In this document: positions 5,538 to 14,809 of the stretch, one piece after another
Numbering within the stretch: position 1 is the first letter of the stretch
How the letters are laid out: each line of letters starts with the position of its first letter
Assembly: GCA_964293305.1 (NCBI GenBank)
Contig: CAXYYO010000023.1
Coordinates: 1 to 50,801 of the forward strand
Direction: 5' to 3'
DNA from: CALAGJ01 sp964293305
Lineage (GTDB): Bacteria > Bacteroidota > Bacteroidia > Chitinophagales > Chitinophagaceae
Length of the DNA stretch: 50,801 nucleotides
Notes under the pieces: generated by a model
The model's input: the letters and a program-made list of their open reading frames with translations, nothing else
The model's database searches: none
What the model was told of the DNA's origin: nothing
Translations under genes and position numbers: made by a program

Positions 5538-6929
5538 TTACATATTGATAAACCCCACGGGGTTTTCTCTGCTTTGCAGGTTGTAGAAGTTTTTTAGATT
5601 AGGGAATATGGTGGGTATATCTGCACGGCTTACACCCAGCCAAAGTGCAAGCTCTGCACTCATTTGATCCACAGAGGTGGTGGGTATTAAAGCACCACGT
5701 CCTGTATCTAAAGGATTGCCTAAATACAGATCTGGATATTCTCCAAATATTGTTTTACCTTTTATGGCACCACCCATTACAAATTGATTCCCGCCCCAGG
5801 CATGATCGCTACCGGCTGCATTGCTAGTGAGGCTTCGGCCAAACTCAGATGCTGAAAAAAGGATCACATTTTTTTGTACACCCATGTCTTCTAACAAATC
5901 GTAAAATGCTTTGAGTGTATCGCTGAGTAGTGGCATGGCATAATCCATATTGCCCAGTACATCATCATGAAAATCCCAACTGCCCCATTGAAGAAAAAAT
6001 ATTTGTCGCTTAGCACCCAGGCTACTACGGCCATTTATAACTTTTGCCACCTGCCTCAGTTGCTCTGCCAGGTATTCATTGCCCATATTATCTGCGGGGA
6101 GTGTATTGTCTGTGGCAGTTGTAAATTCTTGATAGGCATCCATTGAGCCTTTCTTCATACGCATATAACTACGCTCCAATATATTTTTATATTCCTGAGC
6201 CAGTTGGTTATCTATGGCTGCTTTACGAAATGGGCCATAGCCCCATGTATCAGCATATCCATCTAAGCTAACAGCACCATAAGTGTTTACAGTATAAGGA
6301 AATACTTTATTGCCCAACTGAAACAGGTTATTGCCTGCCACCGAAATATTCATTGATACATTACTTGCTTTATTTTCCTGTACTAATGCATCGGCCACAC
6401 GGCCGCCCCAGCCTAATCCGGAGCGCTCTGCTGGAATACTTGTTTGCCACTGTTCCGATTGATCGCTATGCGAAAACAAACCATAAGGCAGATTGGAATC
6501 ATTGTAATAATCATCAAGCGTGGTAGGCCTTACCAAACTACCCACATTGGCTATGAATGATAAATGTCCGGCATCAAACAATTGCTTCATACCGCCCATA
6601 GCAGGATGGAGTGCAAGTGGCCTGCCTGCATTGTTTACAGGACTAATAGGCAAGAGTTGACCTTTTGGTATAGCAAGATCCGTACGTACAGTGCTGTATT
6701 CTTCATAAGCATTACCAGTAGGTATGAGCATGTTGAAGGAATCATTCCCACCGGGAAGAAATAAACAAATAAGTGCTTTATAATCATCAAAACTGCCAGC
6801 CTGCTGTGCCACAGCGGAATTGGTAAATAACAAATTGGTGATGGTGCTTAAAAAAGATGTGGCACCAATGGCTGCACAACTGGCCTGCCCCACAAATTGA
6901 CGACGATGTATATGATTTTTTTCAGACAT
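5538..6929 (-). CDS. DUF1501 family exported protein
   Basis: A 463-residue member of the DUF1501 family, related to the alkaline-phosphatase/sulfatase fold. A Tat-like signal is at the N-terminus (HRRQFVGQ, then a hydrophobic segment to about residue 41, ending SAVAQ). Typical family blocks follow: FLPGGNDSFN near residue 60, ASEFGRSLTSN and SDHAWGGNQFVMGG near 360-385. The substrate is unknown. Genes of this family are nearly always next to DUF1800, as here, where the DUF1800 stop is 14 bp upstream. The two probably act together in the periplasm or at the surface. Last gene of a three-gene operon. Confidence 0.85.
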   Translation of the reverse strand: MSEKNHIHRRQFVGQASCAAIGATSFLSTITNLLFTNSAVAQQAGSFDDYKALICLFLPGGNDSFNMLIPTGNAYEEYSTVRTDLAIPKGQLLPISPVNNAGRPLALHPAMGGMKQLFDAGHLSFIANVGSLVRPTTLDDYYNDSNLPYGLFSHSDQSEQWQTSIPAERSGLGWGGRVADALVQENKASNVSMNISVAGNNLFQLGNKVFPYTVNTYGAVSLDGYADTWGYGPFRKAAIDNQLAQEYKNILERSYMRMKKGSMDAYQEFTTATDNTLPADNMGNEYLAEQLRQVAKVINGRSSLGAKRQIFFLQWGSWDFHDDVLGNMDYAMPLLSDTLKAFYDLLEDMGVQKNVILFSASEFGRSLTSNAAGSDHAWGGNQFVMGGAIKGKTIFGEYPDLYLGNPLDTGRGALIPTTSVDQMSAELALWLGVSRADIPTIFPNLKNFYNLQSRENPVGFINM

Positions 6930-6943
6930 AAATATTATTTTTA

Positions 6944-8953
6944 TTATTTTAAAATATTGTAATCGGCACTAGCACCAATAAGGTATGCAGCCAGGCTTAC
7001 ACGATCCTTCTGCCAGTAGTCGCCATATGGATCCACCCCAAGCACTGCTTCTCTTATGATTTGAAAAGATTTGGGGCTAAGTGGCATACCCATCATACGG
7101 GTTACCAATTTGCGAATCAATGCATCTGGATCCAGAGCCAGCTCAAGTTCTTCTGAAAAATCAAGGATCATGGCATTGTCCGGATTTTCTGTCCACATTA
7201 CCTGCCATTCAAACATCCACTTCATTTGATTTTGTGCATTGATACCTGTTATGGCATTAAGGATTTTAAACTCTGGTGCAGTTTTGCCAATTGCGGTCAT
7301 ATCTCCCGGAGGGATATAATCTGGCGTATAAAAATTAAATACACTGGGCGACATAAAAGGCTCTTGTAAATAATAATCATACTGCCAGCGTGGGCACTCA
7401 TCATAATTGCCACTTACTGGCTGTGCATTAAAAGTTTTTGACATATACATCATATTCATATACGGCTCACGCAGCTTACCAAAAACGGGCTGCTGGGTAA
7501 AGGCATGATTCCTTGCTTCTTCATCCAATAAAATAGCTTTTATAACTGCCAGCATATCCCCACGCACATTGGAGCCATTATTATTAAACTTTCTGGCTAC
7601 CCTTAAAATATATTCTGGGCTTGGGTTTGAGGTTACCAATCTTTGTATCAGTAACTTAGCCATAAAAGGCCCAGTATTTGGATGATTAAACAAATTATCA
7701 ACTGCACCTTCCACATCTTCCAATGTATTTCGCCCTGCGGGCAATGTGGTGCTTCGGAGTAGTTGCTTAGGGGTTCTATCATGAAAACCTTCATAAGCTT
7801 TCATTGGATGGGTATAATCCTGCTGTGCCCAATAGAAATTGGTGCTGTCATACCAAGGGCCGCCATAATTGAGGCCCGTAAATACTTTAGAAAATTCTGC
7901 TATATCCTTATTGTTGTAGGTAGGAATGGGCTTTCCATTGCGCAGTTTTTTTGTGCCATCCATATTCAACTCCCAAAGGCCGATGCTAAATAGTTGCATG
8001 ATTTCCCGTGCAAAATTCTGATCTGGAAAAATATTATTGGCCGCATCTGCTTTTTGATTGCCACGATGGCTTAGATACACACCCATACAAGGATGCAATG
8101 CTACATCTAAGAGTAGATTTCTAAAATTTCCAAAAGCGTGATTCATGAGCATATCATAATAATTTGCCACCCCCTCTGAGTTTAGAGATAGTTCTTCTAC
8201 CTTTTGCGAAATAACAAATATCTGTAGTAATGAATAAGCAATACGCTGGCGCAAAATGTCGGTTTCAACCACACCGCCTGTAGGTGGGTATCTGCGGCGC
8301 ATGACCTGTGTCCAAAGAGCAATTTTTGTTTCTTGCTCATAAATGGAGAGCCCCAGTGTAGCCTTGGCTTCTATTAGTGGTTGCATATATCCTTTTGGCC
8401 TTTGTGCTTGTTCATTTATCCATGCTTCAAAGCCTAAATTTTTTACATCTGCCAGTTCATCTGGGTCGGCACCAAATGCAGCCTGTATTAAAAATCTAGT
8501 GGCTTCATCATCTGCAGGTTTATCTGTAGCATCAATAATAATAATAGTGGCAGAATCTTTACCTACTAAATTATAACCTGTGGAGGGTTTTAATTTGATG
8601 GTGATGTTTTCATTTCCCTCGGCAATGGCATCCTTTATGGGGGCAAACTGTAGCCACACTTCCCTACAGCCCATGGGCATGGTTACTGCAGTAGCTAATG
8701 TGGTATTATAATCAGTATTTTTTTGTGCAGTGCCACTTATATTGAATGGAACTGTAATGGCATTAATACCTCCACTACGCCTAATGACAATGGTGCCAGG
8801 AGATGGAAAATTTTCATACAACTTTGACTGTTGTACACTCACCGATACATTATTTACCGGATTATTGGTAGTGGACTGTGCAATTGCCACACCCGGCATT
8901 AAGCAGAGGAGACAAGAATATTTTTTAACCCATGAATAGAGAATCTTTTTCAT
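6944..8953 (-). CDS. DUF1800 exported protein with Calx-beta domain
   Basis: About 669 residues from the chosen ATG at 8953. An in-frame upstream ATG at 9001 would add 16 residues that spoil the signal peptide; the chosen start gives MKKILYSWVKK, a hydrophobic core and the cleavage-like AIAQ. Residues 30-140 form a Calx-beta-like domain (ENFPSPGTIVIRRSGG, DYNTT, ENITIKLKPS). The DUF1800 domain follows (FLIQAAFGADPDE, NFAREIMQLFSIGLWELN, FTGLNYGG, HDRTPKQLL). The biochemical function is unknown. It is transcribed after the T9SS protein and before DUF1501, so the three probably form one exported assembly. Confidence 0.85.
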   Translation of the reverse strand: MKKILYSWVKKYSCLLCLMPGVAIAQSTTNNPVNNVSVSVQQSKLYENFPSPGTIVIRRSGGINAITVPFNISGTAQKNTDYNTTLATAVTMPMGCREVWLQFAPIKDAIAEGNENITIKLKPSTGYNLVGKDSATIIIIDATDKPADDEATRFLIQAAFGADPDELADVKNLGFEAWINEQAQRPKGYMQPLIEAKATLGLSIYEQETKIALWTQVMRRRYPPTGGVVETDILRQRIAYSLLQIFVISQKVEELSLNSEGVANYYDMLMNHAFGNFRNLLLDVALHPCMGVYLSHRGNQKADAANNIFPDQNFAREIMQLFSIGLWELNMDGTKKLRNGKPIPTYNNKDIAEFSKVFTGLNYGGPWYDSTNFYWAQQDYTHPMKAYEGFHDRTPKQLLRSTTLPAGRNTLEDVEGAVDNLFNHPNTGPFMAKLLIQRLVTSNPSPEYILRVARKFNNNGSNVRGDMLAVIKAILLDEEARNHAFTQQPVFGKLREPYMNMMYMSKTFNAQPVSGNYDECPRWQYDYYLQEPFMSPSVFNFYTPDYIPPGDMTAIGKTAPEFKILNAITGINAQNQMKWMFEWQVMWTENPDNAMILDFSEELELALDPDALIRKLVTRMMGMPLSPKSFQIIREAVLGVDPYGDYWQKDRVSLAAYLIGASADYNILK

Positions 8954-8985
8954 ATCATATCTTATAAAAGTGATGAACATTAGTT

Positions 8986-11004
8986 TTATAAAACCATCCA
9001 TTTTAGTACAACAGTTTGTGTGCTGCCAATTATATGCACCATATACATACCGGGAGGTAGTGGCTGCACAGGTATTATTTTCAATTCCTGTTGCGATATA
9101 TTTTGTACCCGCACCTGCACCTCCTGACCGGTTAAATCAAATAGCCTGATTTGTATGCCTTCTGTATTTTGTATTTTTACAAACACATCTCTTGGGGATG
9201 GATTGGGGTACAGTGCAGTGGAAACGATTTGTTGTATTTGAATGGCATCTTTATTACTGCTTTTAGTGTCACCATTTGGCTGCTTTACAGACACCCTGTA
9301 GTAGGTAATACCACTTGAAGGTTTACGATCATAGAACTCAAATGAATTGGCGTTTTGCTTACGCTGCTGCATACGACCAAACTCTTTAAATTGTATGCCA
9401 TCTGTACTACGCTCCAGTATAAAAGTAATATCTTCTTCGGCATTATACTGCCAGCTTAATTTGGCTTCGCCAGATGCATTGAGTACAGCGGCAAATGGTA
9501 TGGCATTGGAAACAATATCTTGCTTGAGCGAAATATCGTCCACATAAATCATATGCTCATTTACATCTGTAGTATATCCAAACCCAATAATATAATTGCC
9601 AGATACAGTAGGAGTGATGTTGGCCTGCTTCACTTTATAGGAAGTATTGGCTAATGCAGTGTCATTAATAATGCTATATATCATAGAATCTTCACCTGCT
9701 CTACGACCATATTTTACAAGTAATTTATTTTTGCCACCATTAGTAGATACTTTAAATTTTAAAGTATAAGATACATCCTTCAACAAAAAGAAAGAAGGGG
9801 TAAACATCCAGGAGTTTCCATTTACATACGGTGCTGCATTGGCGGCTACATGTTCACCTTCGGGTGCTGCAATAGCGTCAGTTGTCTGCCAGAAAATATC
9901 TGCAAAAACACCATTATTATTTGTGGATGTAATAGAAGGCGGTAGTAAATTATCAACCGCATTTTCAAACCCCTCTTTATAGGGAAGTATTCTAGTATCT
10001 GTAGTGCTAAATTTTAAACGACTCCACTCACCACCGCATTTGCTGCGCAGATAGAAGTAATAAACTGTGTTTGGAATAAGGCCCTCAAAGTTTGCTTTTT
10101 TCTGGGTGGTAGTAGTGGCGGCACTTGGTGGTATATCTTCATTGCTGAGTGCAAATTCATATTCGGATACTCCTCTAATGCTGTTCCATTCTATGAGTGC
10201 ACGAGTATCATTGTAGTTCACCAATTTTATATTGCCGGGAGGTACACATGCAATTGGTGTAAAGCGATAGTACTGACCTGTGGAAGGTTTTGTTGTGTTG
10301 TTGTTTTCTATAAAACGGCTAGCAGTGGGGTTTGAAACTGTGTGCGATACGGATAAGAACTGCAAACTGTCTAATGCAAATAATATTTTATTACTGCTTT
10401 CAGCGGTAATGCCCGTAGATGCTGATTTATCTGCACCTCCTGTACCCGTTTCATTACGATAGACAAACTCCACCATATTTCCTGATTCGTATAGTTTCAT
10501 TTGGAAAGATATAGCAGCGGTACCGCTTTGCCATTTCATACTAAGCCATTGTACTGTAAAAACCCTATTTGGCTGAGTACCTGTTGTTTGATAACTGATG
10601 CCTGTATTGTTTGTAAGTATCAGATTATCCCAGAATGGTGCAAGCACTGGTCTTATGGCACCTTTGTACCCACTGCCGGCACTTAGTTCATTGAGTTCAT
10701 ATTGAGGATCATCCGTTTTCGATTTGATAAATGGAGCACCCAAACTTGCGTAGCCATTACTATTGAGGTGAATTTGTGTATAATCTTTTCCATTGTATTG
10801 AAAAATAAAACCAATGGGTACATTATTTACAAATGATTCGTCTAATAATGTTTTGGTAGGGGAGAAGGCCGCTATAAGTGCAGGTACAATGGGACTGCTT
10901 AACTCATTGAAACCTGTACTGCCATTTGAATAACTGTAGTACAGCTGACTTTTTACTGAACACAGGCATAGCATGGCTGCTAAGAAGATGTTGATTTTCT
11001 TCAT
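8986..11004 (-). CDS. Secreted T9SS-sorted protein with fibronectin type III domain
   Basis: 672 residues: signal peptide (MKKINIFLAAMLCLCSVKSQ), a beta-rich N-terminal half, a fibronectin type III domain at about 255-340 (IEWNSIRGVSEYEFAL ... YYFYLRSKCGGEWS), a MAM/adhesin-like jelly-roll region at about 345-505 ending VDDISLK, and a C-terminal type A sorting domain (LYPNPSPRDVFVKI, LFDLTGQEV, PPGMYMVHI). It should cross the outer membrane through the type IX secretion system and be attached or released at the surface. First gene of the operon with DUF1800 and DUF1501. The ligand cannot be told. Confidence 0.85.
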   Translation of the reverse strand: MKKINIFLAAMLCLCSVKSQLYYSYSNGSTGFNELSSPIVPALIAAFSPTKTLLDESFVNNVPIGFIFQYNGKDYTQIHLNSNGYASLGAPFIKSKTDDPQYELNELSAGSGYKGAIRPVLAPFWDNLILTNNTGISYQTTGTQPNRVFTVQWLSMKWQSGTAAISFQMKLYESGNMVEFVYRNETGTGGADKSASTGITAESSNKILFALDSLQFLSVSHTVSNPTASRFIENNNTTKPSTGQYYRFTPIACVPPGNIKLVNYNDTRALIEWNSIRGVSEYEFALSNEDIPPSAATTTTQKKANFEGLIPNTVYYFYLRSKCGGEWSRLKFSTTDTRILPYKEGFENAVDNLLPPSITSTNNNGVFADIFWQTTDAIAAPEGEHVAANAAPYVNGNSWMFTPSFFLLKDVSYTLKFKVSTNGGKNKLLVKYGRRAGEDSMIYSIINDTALANTSYKVKQANITPTVSGNYIIGFGYTTDVNEHMIYVDDISLKQDIVSNAIPFAAVLNASGEAKLSWQYNAEEDITFILERSTDGIQFKEFGRMQQRKQNANSFEFYDRKPSSGITYYRVSVKQPNGDTKSSNKDAIQIQQIVSTALYPNPSPRDVFVKIQNTEGIQIRLFDLTGQEVQVRVQNISQQELKIIPVQPLPPGMYMVHIIGSTQTVVLKWMVL

Positions 11005-11529
11005 ACACTAATTTTTAGAATAAATGAATTGGCAGGTCTTGCTATTGATAGAACATATACCGCATATACGTTTTGGTATATTTATATCACAAATAGACCC
11101 ATAGTTATGTTTCCTAAGTGTTACGGTAACTGATTTTTTTACTAAGGTTTAAAGAGGGGCAATACATCAATTTGCAACGCATGAATGTAGAAATCTTGGT
11201 AGAAATACTCATTCAAAGTATCAAAAAGCATTATTAGATTTCTTTAACTTTAACAAATACATTGCCAAAGAAAGGTGATAAGAAAATATTATAAAGATTT
11301 TTTGATAGCCAAAAAAGACGTGTAGTATAATGAGGCAGAAGGGGGTAGGTAGGCAAGACATTATTAGAATATGTTGAGTATATGATTTAGTGCATATATT
11401 ATGTGCAAAGCATAAACCTTTTTTATCTATAATACTTGGCAAATGGCAAATCTTAATTGTAAAGCAAGCTAAGAATATCTTTGTAGTCACCACGGAAATT
11501 TTGCCCCCGAAACTATGGCTACACCTTGT
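11005..11529. other. 525-bp intergenic region
   Basis: No convincing gene. It should hold the promoter of the T9SS operon, but I see no clear TAnnTTTG box. Small structures are GTTACGGTAAC at 11120-11130 before a run of T, and a 7-bp stem TGTAGTC (11482-11488)/GGCTACA (11517-11523). A 90-codon frame at 11221-11493 is rich in Cys, Ile and Leu without any motif and looks accidental. Confidence 0.4.
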
Positions 11530-12330
11530 TTAAAACCTAATAATAAAATGTTCCTTTTCTTTTTGTTCTGTTCTAATGAATACAAGACCGATAAAAAATA
11601 AATCTATGGTTAAAGTTACAGCCTTATGTTGTTGTGCATACTGCCAGGCCATATCCATTTCTTTACTCCAGTGTATATCATCTAATATAATACAAGTATT
11701 GTTCTTGCTATGTAATAATATCTCCTCAAAATATTTGCAAGTAGGTGTATAGCGATGGTTGCCATCTATGTATGCAAAATCAATGGACTGCATTTCATTT
11801 GACAAAAGACTTGATAAAGTATCATCAAAATTACCCTCTACAATGGATATATTTTGTAATTGGAGATGGTTAAAATTTGATTTGGCCTCTATTGCTACAG
11901 TAGCTGCACCTTCCATGGTTATTACTCGTGACTTTGGGCATGCGCTGGATAAATAGGATGTAGTAATGCCAAGAGAAGTGCCCAATTCAAGTATATGTTT
12001 GGGTTCAAAATAATGAGCCAGGCGAAACAATAACTGACTGAATTTTTTTGGTTTTAAGGATGACTTTGCAATTGCTTTTATACTCCTTTCTTTTGTTTTT
12101 TCAATTCTACTGCCGGCACCAAAATCATCTATGATAATTTTTTTATTACTAGTTAAAAGTCGTTTTCGAAGCTGTTCAATAGAATCATAACAATAGTATT
12201 CTCTATCATCATTCAACACATCCGTAATCAGTTTATAAACAAATGGTGAATGTATGCCATGACCTTTACTGTTTGCAGCTTGCAAATAATACTTAAAATA
12301 CTTCTGTGCTAATTGAAATTTGGTGTACAA
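11530..12330 (-). CDS. Class I SAM-dependent methyltransferase
   Basis: 266 residues with a Rossmann-type SAM-binding core in the middle: motif I ILELGTSLGITTSYL (about 114-128), acidic end of strand 2 (VITMEGA), and later IDFAYIDGNHRY and CIILDDIHWS, which resemble the catechol-O-methyltransferase-like Methyltransf_24 group. An N-terminal helical extension (about 1-100, including GIHSPFVYKL) is typical of a Bacteroidota subgroup. The substrate is unknown. The gene lies 47 bp after folA in the same direction and could be read with thyA-folA, though nothing ties it to folate. Confidence 0.8.
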   Translation of the reverse strand: MYTKFQLAQKYFKYYLQAANSKGHGIHSPFVYKLITDVLNDDREYYCYDSIEQLRKRLLTSNKKIIIDDFGAGSRIEKTKERSIKAIAKSSLKPKKFSQLLFRLAHYFEPKHILELGTSLGITTSYLSSACPKSRVITMEGAATVAIEAKSNFNHLQLQNISIVEGNFDDTLSSLLSNEMQSIDFAYIDGNHRYTPTCKYFEEILLHSKNNTCIILDDIHWSKEMDMAWQYAQQHKAVTLTIDLFFIGLVFIRTEQKEKEHFIIRF

Positions 12331-12377
12331 TTTTTAAATGTGAATGGTTGTAGGTGGAGGTATATTTTGGTAGGTAT

Positions 12378-12875
12378 TTATTTTCTTGTCCACTGCTGTA
12401 TGGAATATCGGTAAGCATGTTTTTCATCCTTTTCAAAAACCTGTTCATTCGTTAGTGCCCACTCATCAGAATTAATTTCTGGGAAGAAAGCATCAGCTGG
12501 AGTAAAAATTTCATGCACTCTTGTTAGGTAAATGGTATTTGCCAAAGGCATGGCTGCAGTATATATTTCACCACCTCCCACTACCATCAATTGTGCATAT
12601 CCTTGATGCGAAGCTTCGCTAATGGCATCGGCTACATTACTCACTACTGTGCAACCTGGGGCTTGAAATCCATCCTGTCTGGTTATGACAATATTATGTC
12701 TTCCTTTCAAAGGAGTTCGATTTATGCTATCATAGGTTTTTCTCCCCATCGCTACTGCGGTACCCCATGTTGTATTTTTAAAAAACTTTAAATCATTGGG
12801 CAGTTGCCAAAGTAAGTTTCCCTTAAAACCCAATGCATTGTTTTCAGATGCAGCTGCTATCAAACAAATTTCCAT
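12378..12875 (-). CDS. folA: Dihydrofolate reductase
   Basis: Reduces dihydrofolate to tetrahydrofolate with NADPH, regenerating the folate consumed by thymidylate synthase. 165 residues, normal length. Visible motifs: N-terminal LIAAASENNALGFKGNLLWQLPNDLKFFK with the catalytic acidic residue (PNDLKFFK), MGRKTYDSI for NADPH, and LMVVGGGEIY with the double glycine of the cofactor loop. It follows thyA by 9 bp in the usual thyA-folA operon. Confidence 0.95.
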   Translation of the reverse strand: MEICLIAAASENNALGFKGNLLWQLPNDLKFFKNTTWGTAVAMGRKTYDSINRTPLKGRHNIVITRQDGFQAPGCTVVSNVADAISEASHQGYAQLMVVGGGEIYTAAMPLANTIYLTRVHEIFTPADAFFPEINSDEWALTNEQVFEKDEKHAYRYSIQQWTRK

Positions 12876-12884
12876 ACTCTATTT

Positions 12885-13679
12885 TTAAATGGCTACTGGT
12901 GCTTTTATGGCCGGATGGCTTTGATAATTTTCTAAGCTAAAATCGCTGTATTGAAAATCAAATATATCTTTAATTTCTTCATTCAGTTTCATCTGTGGCA
13001 GGGGATATGGAGTACGGCTAAGTTGCAAATTAACCTGATCTAAGTGGTTGTTGTAAATATGTATATCTCCAAAACTATGTATAAAATCACCCGGTTCAAG
13101 ATTACAAACCTGTGCCATCATTAAGGTAAGTAAAGCGAAAGAGGCAATATTAAATGGCACTCCAAGAAATACATCCGCACTGCGCTGATATAACTGACAA
13201 CTGAGTTTGCCATCTGCTACATAAAATTGGAAAAGTGTATGACAAGGCATTAATGCCATTTGGTTGAGTTCACCCACATTCCAAGCATTGACAATGATTC
13301 TTCTGCTATCAGGATTATTGCGGAGCAAATAAACGGCTTCCTTTATCTGGTCCGTTACCCGTCCATCCACACCCTGCCAACTTCGCCATTGTTTACCATA
13401 TACAGGCCCAAGATTACCTGATTCATCTGCCCATTCATCCCAGATAGACACTCCGTTTTCTTTGAGATAAGCTGTATTTGTATCTCCTTGTAGAAACCAG
13501 AGTAATTCATGGATAATGCTTTTCAGATGTACTTTTTTTGTAGTAACCAATGGAAATCCTTTGGAAAGATCAAACCTCAATTGATACCCAAAACAACTAA
13601 TGGTACCAGTGCCAGTTCTGTCTTCTTTTTTAGTTCCATTTTCAAGTATATGTTCTAAAACTTGATGATATTGCTGCAT
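12885..13679 (-). CDS. thyA: Thymidylate synthase
   Basis: Methylates dUMP to dTMP using methylene-tetrahydrofolate. 264 residues, the same length as the E. coli enzyme. The catalytic Cys146 is in LMPCHTLFQFYV; other family blocks are DRTGTGT (20-26), ELLWFLQGDTN (58-68), the arginine pair DSRRIIV and the dUMP-binding SADVFLGVPFNI. First gene of thyA-folA. A TAAATTTG box lies only 4 bp before the start codon, so the message may begin at or very near the AUG. Confidence 0.97.
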   Translation of the reverse strand: MQQYHQVLEHILENGTKKEDRTGTGTISCFGYQLRFDLSKGFPLVTTKKVHLKSIIHELLWFLQGDTNTAYLKENGVSIWDEWADESGNLGPVYGKQWRSWQGVDGRVTDQIKEAVYLLRNNPDSRRIIVNAWNVGELNQMALMPCHTLFQFYVADGKLSCQLYQRSADVFLGVPFNIASFALLTLMMAQVCNLEPGDFIHSFGDIHIYNNHLDQVNLQLSRTPYPLPQMKLNEEIKDIFDFQYSDFSLENYQSHPAIKAPVAI

Positions 13680-13682
13680 GTG

Positions 13683-13691
13683 GCAAATTTA
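13683..13691 (-). promoter_or_regulatory. Possible -7 element of thyA
   Basis: TAAATTTGC on the minus strand, 4 bp upstream of the thyA ATG. It matches TAnnTTTG, but no -33 box is seen at the right distance, and the position would imply a leaderless message. Confidence 0.3.
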
Positions 13692-13770
13692 TAGAATCAA
13701 ATAAATGGGTTTGTAATTTGAAACTAAATGGGGATAAACTAAATGGTATTTAGTTATAAGGTAAAATTAG

Positions 13771-14028
13771 TGATGCTGGTGCATCATACAAAACTACATA
13801 GAGAATGACATTTGGTATTTGCTTATTTATACTTTTGATGGTAGTACATCAAGACTATATGTCAATATTAGACTAGTGGATGAGAATACAAAATAAATTG
13901 GTTTTAATGGTAATTCAAGTGACTTATTTATAGGAAGAAATGAATACCCGCTATATCCTTATTAATTCAACGGTAGCATGGACAAATTAAGAATTTATAA
14001 TACAAAAAATAATTTTCCACAAGTATAG
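13771..14028 (+). pseudogene. Decayed LamG-domain gene fragment
   Basis: In the frame starting at 13831 the plus strand reads TFDGSTSRLYVN, then a stop (13894-13896), then IGFNGNSSDLFIGRN, a second stop (13963-13965), then FNGSMDKLRIYNT. This is the typical order of a LamG/concanavalin-like domain (W..., DGS..RLYVN, FIGRN, F.G..D..RIYN). Upstream, ISDAGASYKTT in another frame fits the strand before it, implying a frameshift. No open frame survives. It is probably the C-terminal remnant of a secreted carbohydrate-binding or adhesin protein; the terminator at 14074 would have been its own. Confidence 0.6.
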
Positions 14029-14073
14029 GCCATGTATAATACACTTACAAATCAGTAATTTTTTTTATTTTGT

Positions 14074-14107
14074 AAATGACCAGACTACATTTGTCTGGTC
14101 ATTTTTT
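14074..14107 (+). terminator. Strong intrinsic terminator between LamG remnant and TylF-like gene
   Basis: AAATGACCAGAC (14074-14085) pairs perfectly with GTCTGGTCATTT (14093-14104) over a 7-base loop and runs into T. It ends only 15 bp before the next start codon. It fits the 3' end of the decayed LamG gene; if transcription still enters from upstream, it would attenuate the methyltransferase gene. The loop contains TACATTTG, a possible -7 box, so it may overlap the promoter of that gene. Confidence 0.75.
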
Positions 14108-14121
14108 AATGAAAACAGGAT

Positions 14122-14796
14122 ATGAATATACTGAAGACCCTTTTTTTAAGTACATCAAAGTGGTTGGCCACAAAGAATCTTTACATTACAAAGTCCTTGG
14201 CCTACAAAGACAAGAAATGGAATCAATTGGATCATACAACTGATCATATTAGGTATTCCGTTTTACAACTTTGTATGTCTGAAATAAAGCAACAAAACAT
14301 TGAAGGCAACCTAGCTGAATTGGGTGTGTATAAAGGCGACTTTGCAAAAAGAATAAATTTTCTTCATCCAAATAAAAAGTTATACCTATTCGACACTTTT
14401 GAAGGATTTGATAAGCGTGATACTACAAAAGATGTTTCACAAAAATATTCAACTGGAGAGCAGGATTTTTCTGACACAAGTGTTGCATTGGTCATGGGTA
14501 AAATGAAAACACCAGAAAATTGCATCGTACGAAAAGGTTTTTTCCCGGAAACTGCAAATGGATTAGAAGATATATTTTCTTTCGTAAGTATTGATACAGA
14601 TTTATTTGAACCTATATATGCAGGCTTACAATACTTCTACCCACGACTTTCAAAAGGAGGTTATATTTTTATTCACGATTTTAATAATGATGAATACAAA
14701 GGAACTAGAGAGGCTGTTCTAAGATTTACAAAAGAACAAGGAATTTCATTTGTGCCCTTGTCGGATGTCTGCGGTACTGCCATCATCACAAAATAA
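14122..14796 (+). CDS. TylF/MycF-family O-methyltransferase-like protein
   Basis: 224 residues resembling macrocin O-methyltransferase: GNLAELGVYKGDFAKRIN (SAM motif, about 62-79), KLYLFDTFEGFDKRD (strand 2, about 86-100), the helper region GFFPETANGLEDIFSFVSIDTDLFEPI with the metal-binding Asp series, and GGYIFIHDFNNDEYKG. Members methylate sugar hydroxyls; in non-producers they often act in surface glycan synthesis. The substrate here is unknown. It stands alone between a terminator and a convergent Rrf2 gene 13 bp away. Confidence 0.85.
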   Translation: MNILKTLFLSTSKWLATKNLYITKSLAYKDKKWNQLDHTTDHIRYSVLQLCMSEIKQQNIEGNLAELGVYKGDFAKRINFLHPNKKLYLFDTFEGFDKRDTTKDVSQKYSTGEQDFSDTSVALVMGKMKTPENCIVRKGFFPETANGLEDIFSFVSIDTDLFEPIYAGLQYFYPRLSKGGYIFIHDFNNDEYKGTREAVLRFTKEQGISFVPLSDVCGTAIITK

Positions 14797-14809
14797 AATA
14801 CAAAAGCGG

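Noticed and set aside
11221..11493. 90-codon frame on the minus strand
   Set aside because: Cys/Ile/Leu-rich, no start context, no motif; AT-rich intergenic DNA.
14086..14093. TACATTTG as a firm promoter of the TylF-like gene
   Set aside because: It is the loop of a perfect terminator hairpin and no -33 box lies at the right distance, so I leave it as a possibility only.
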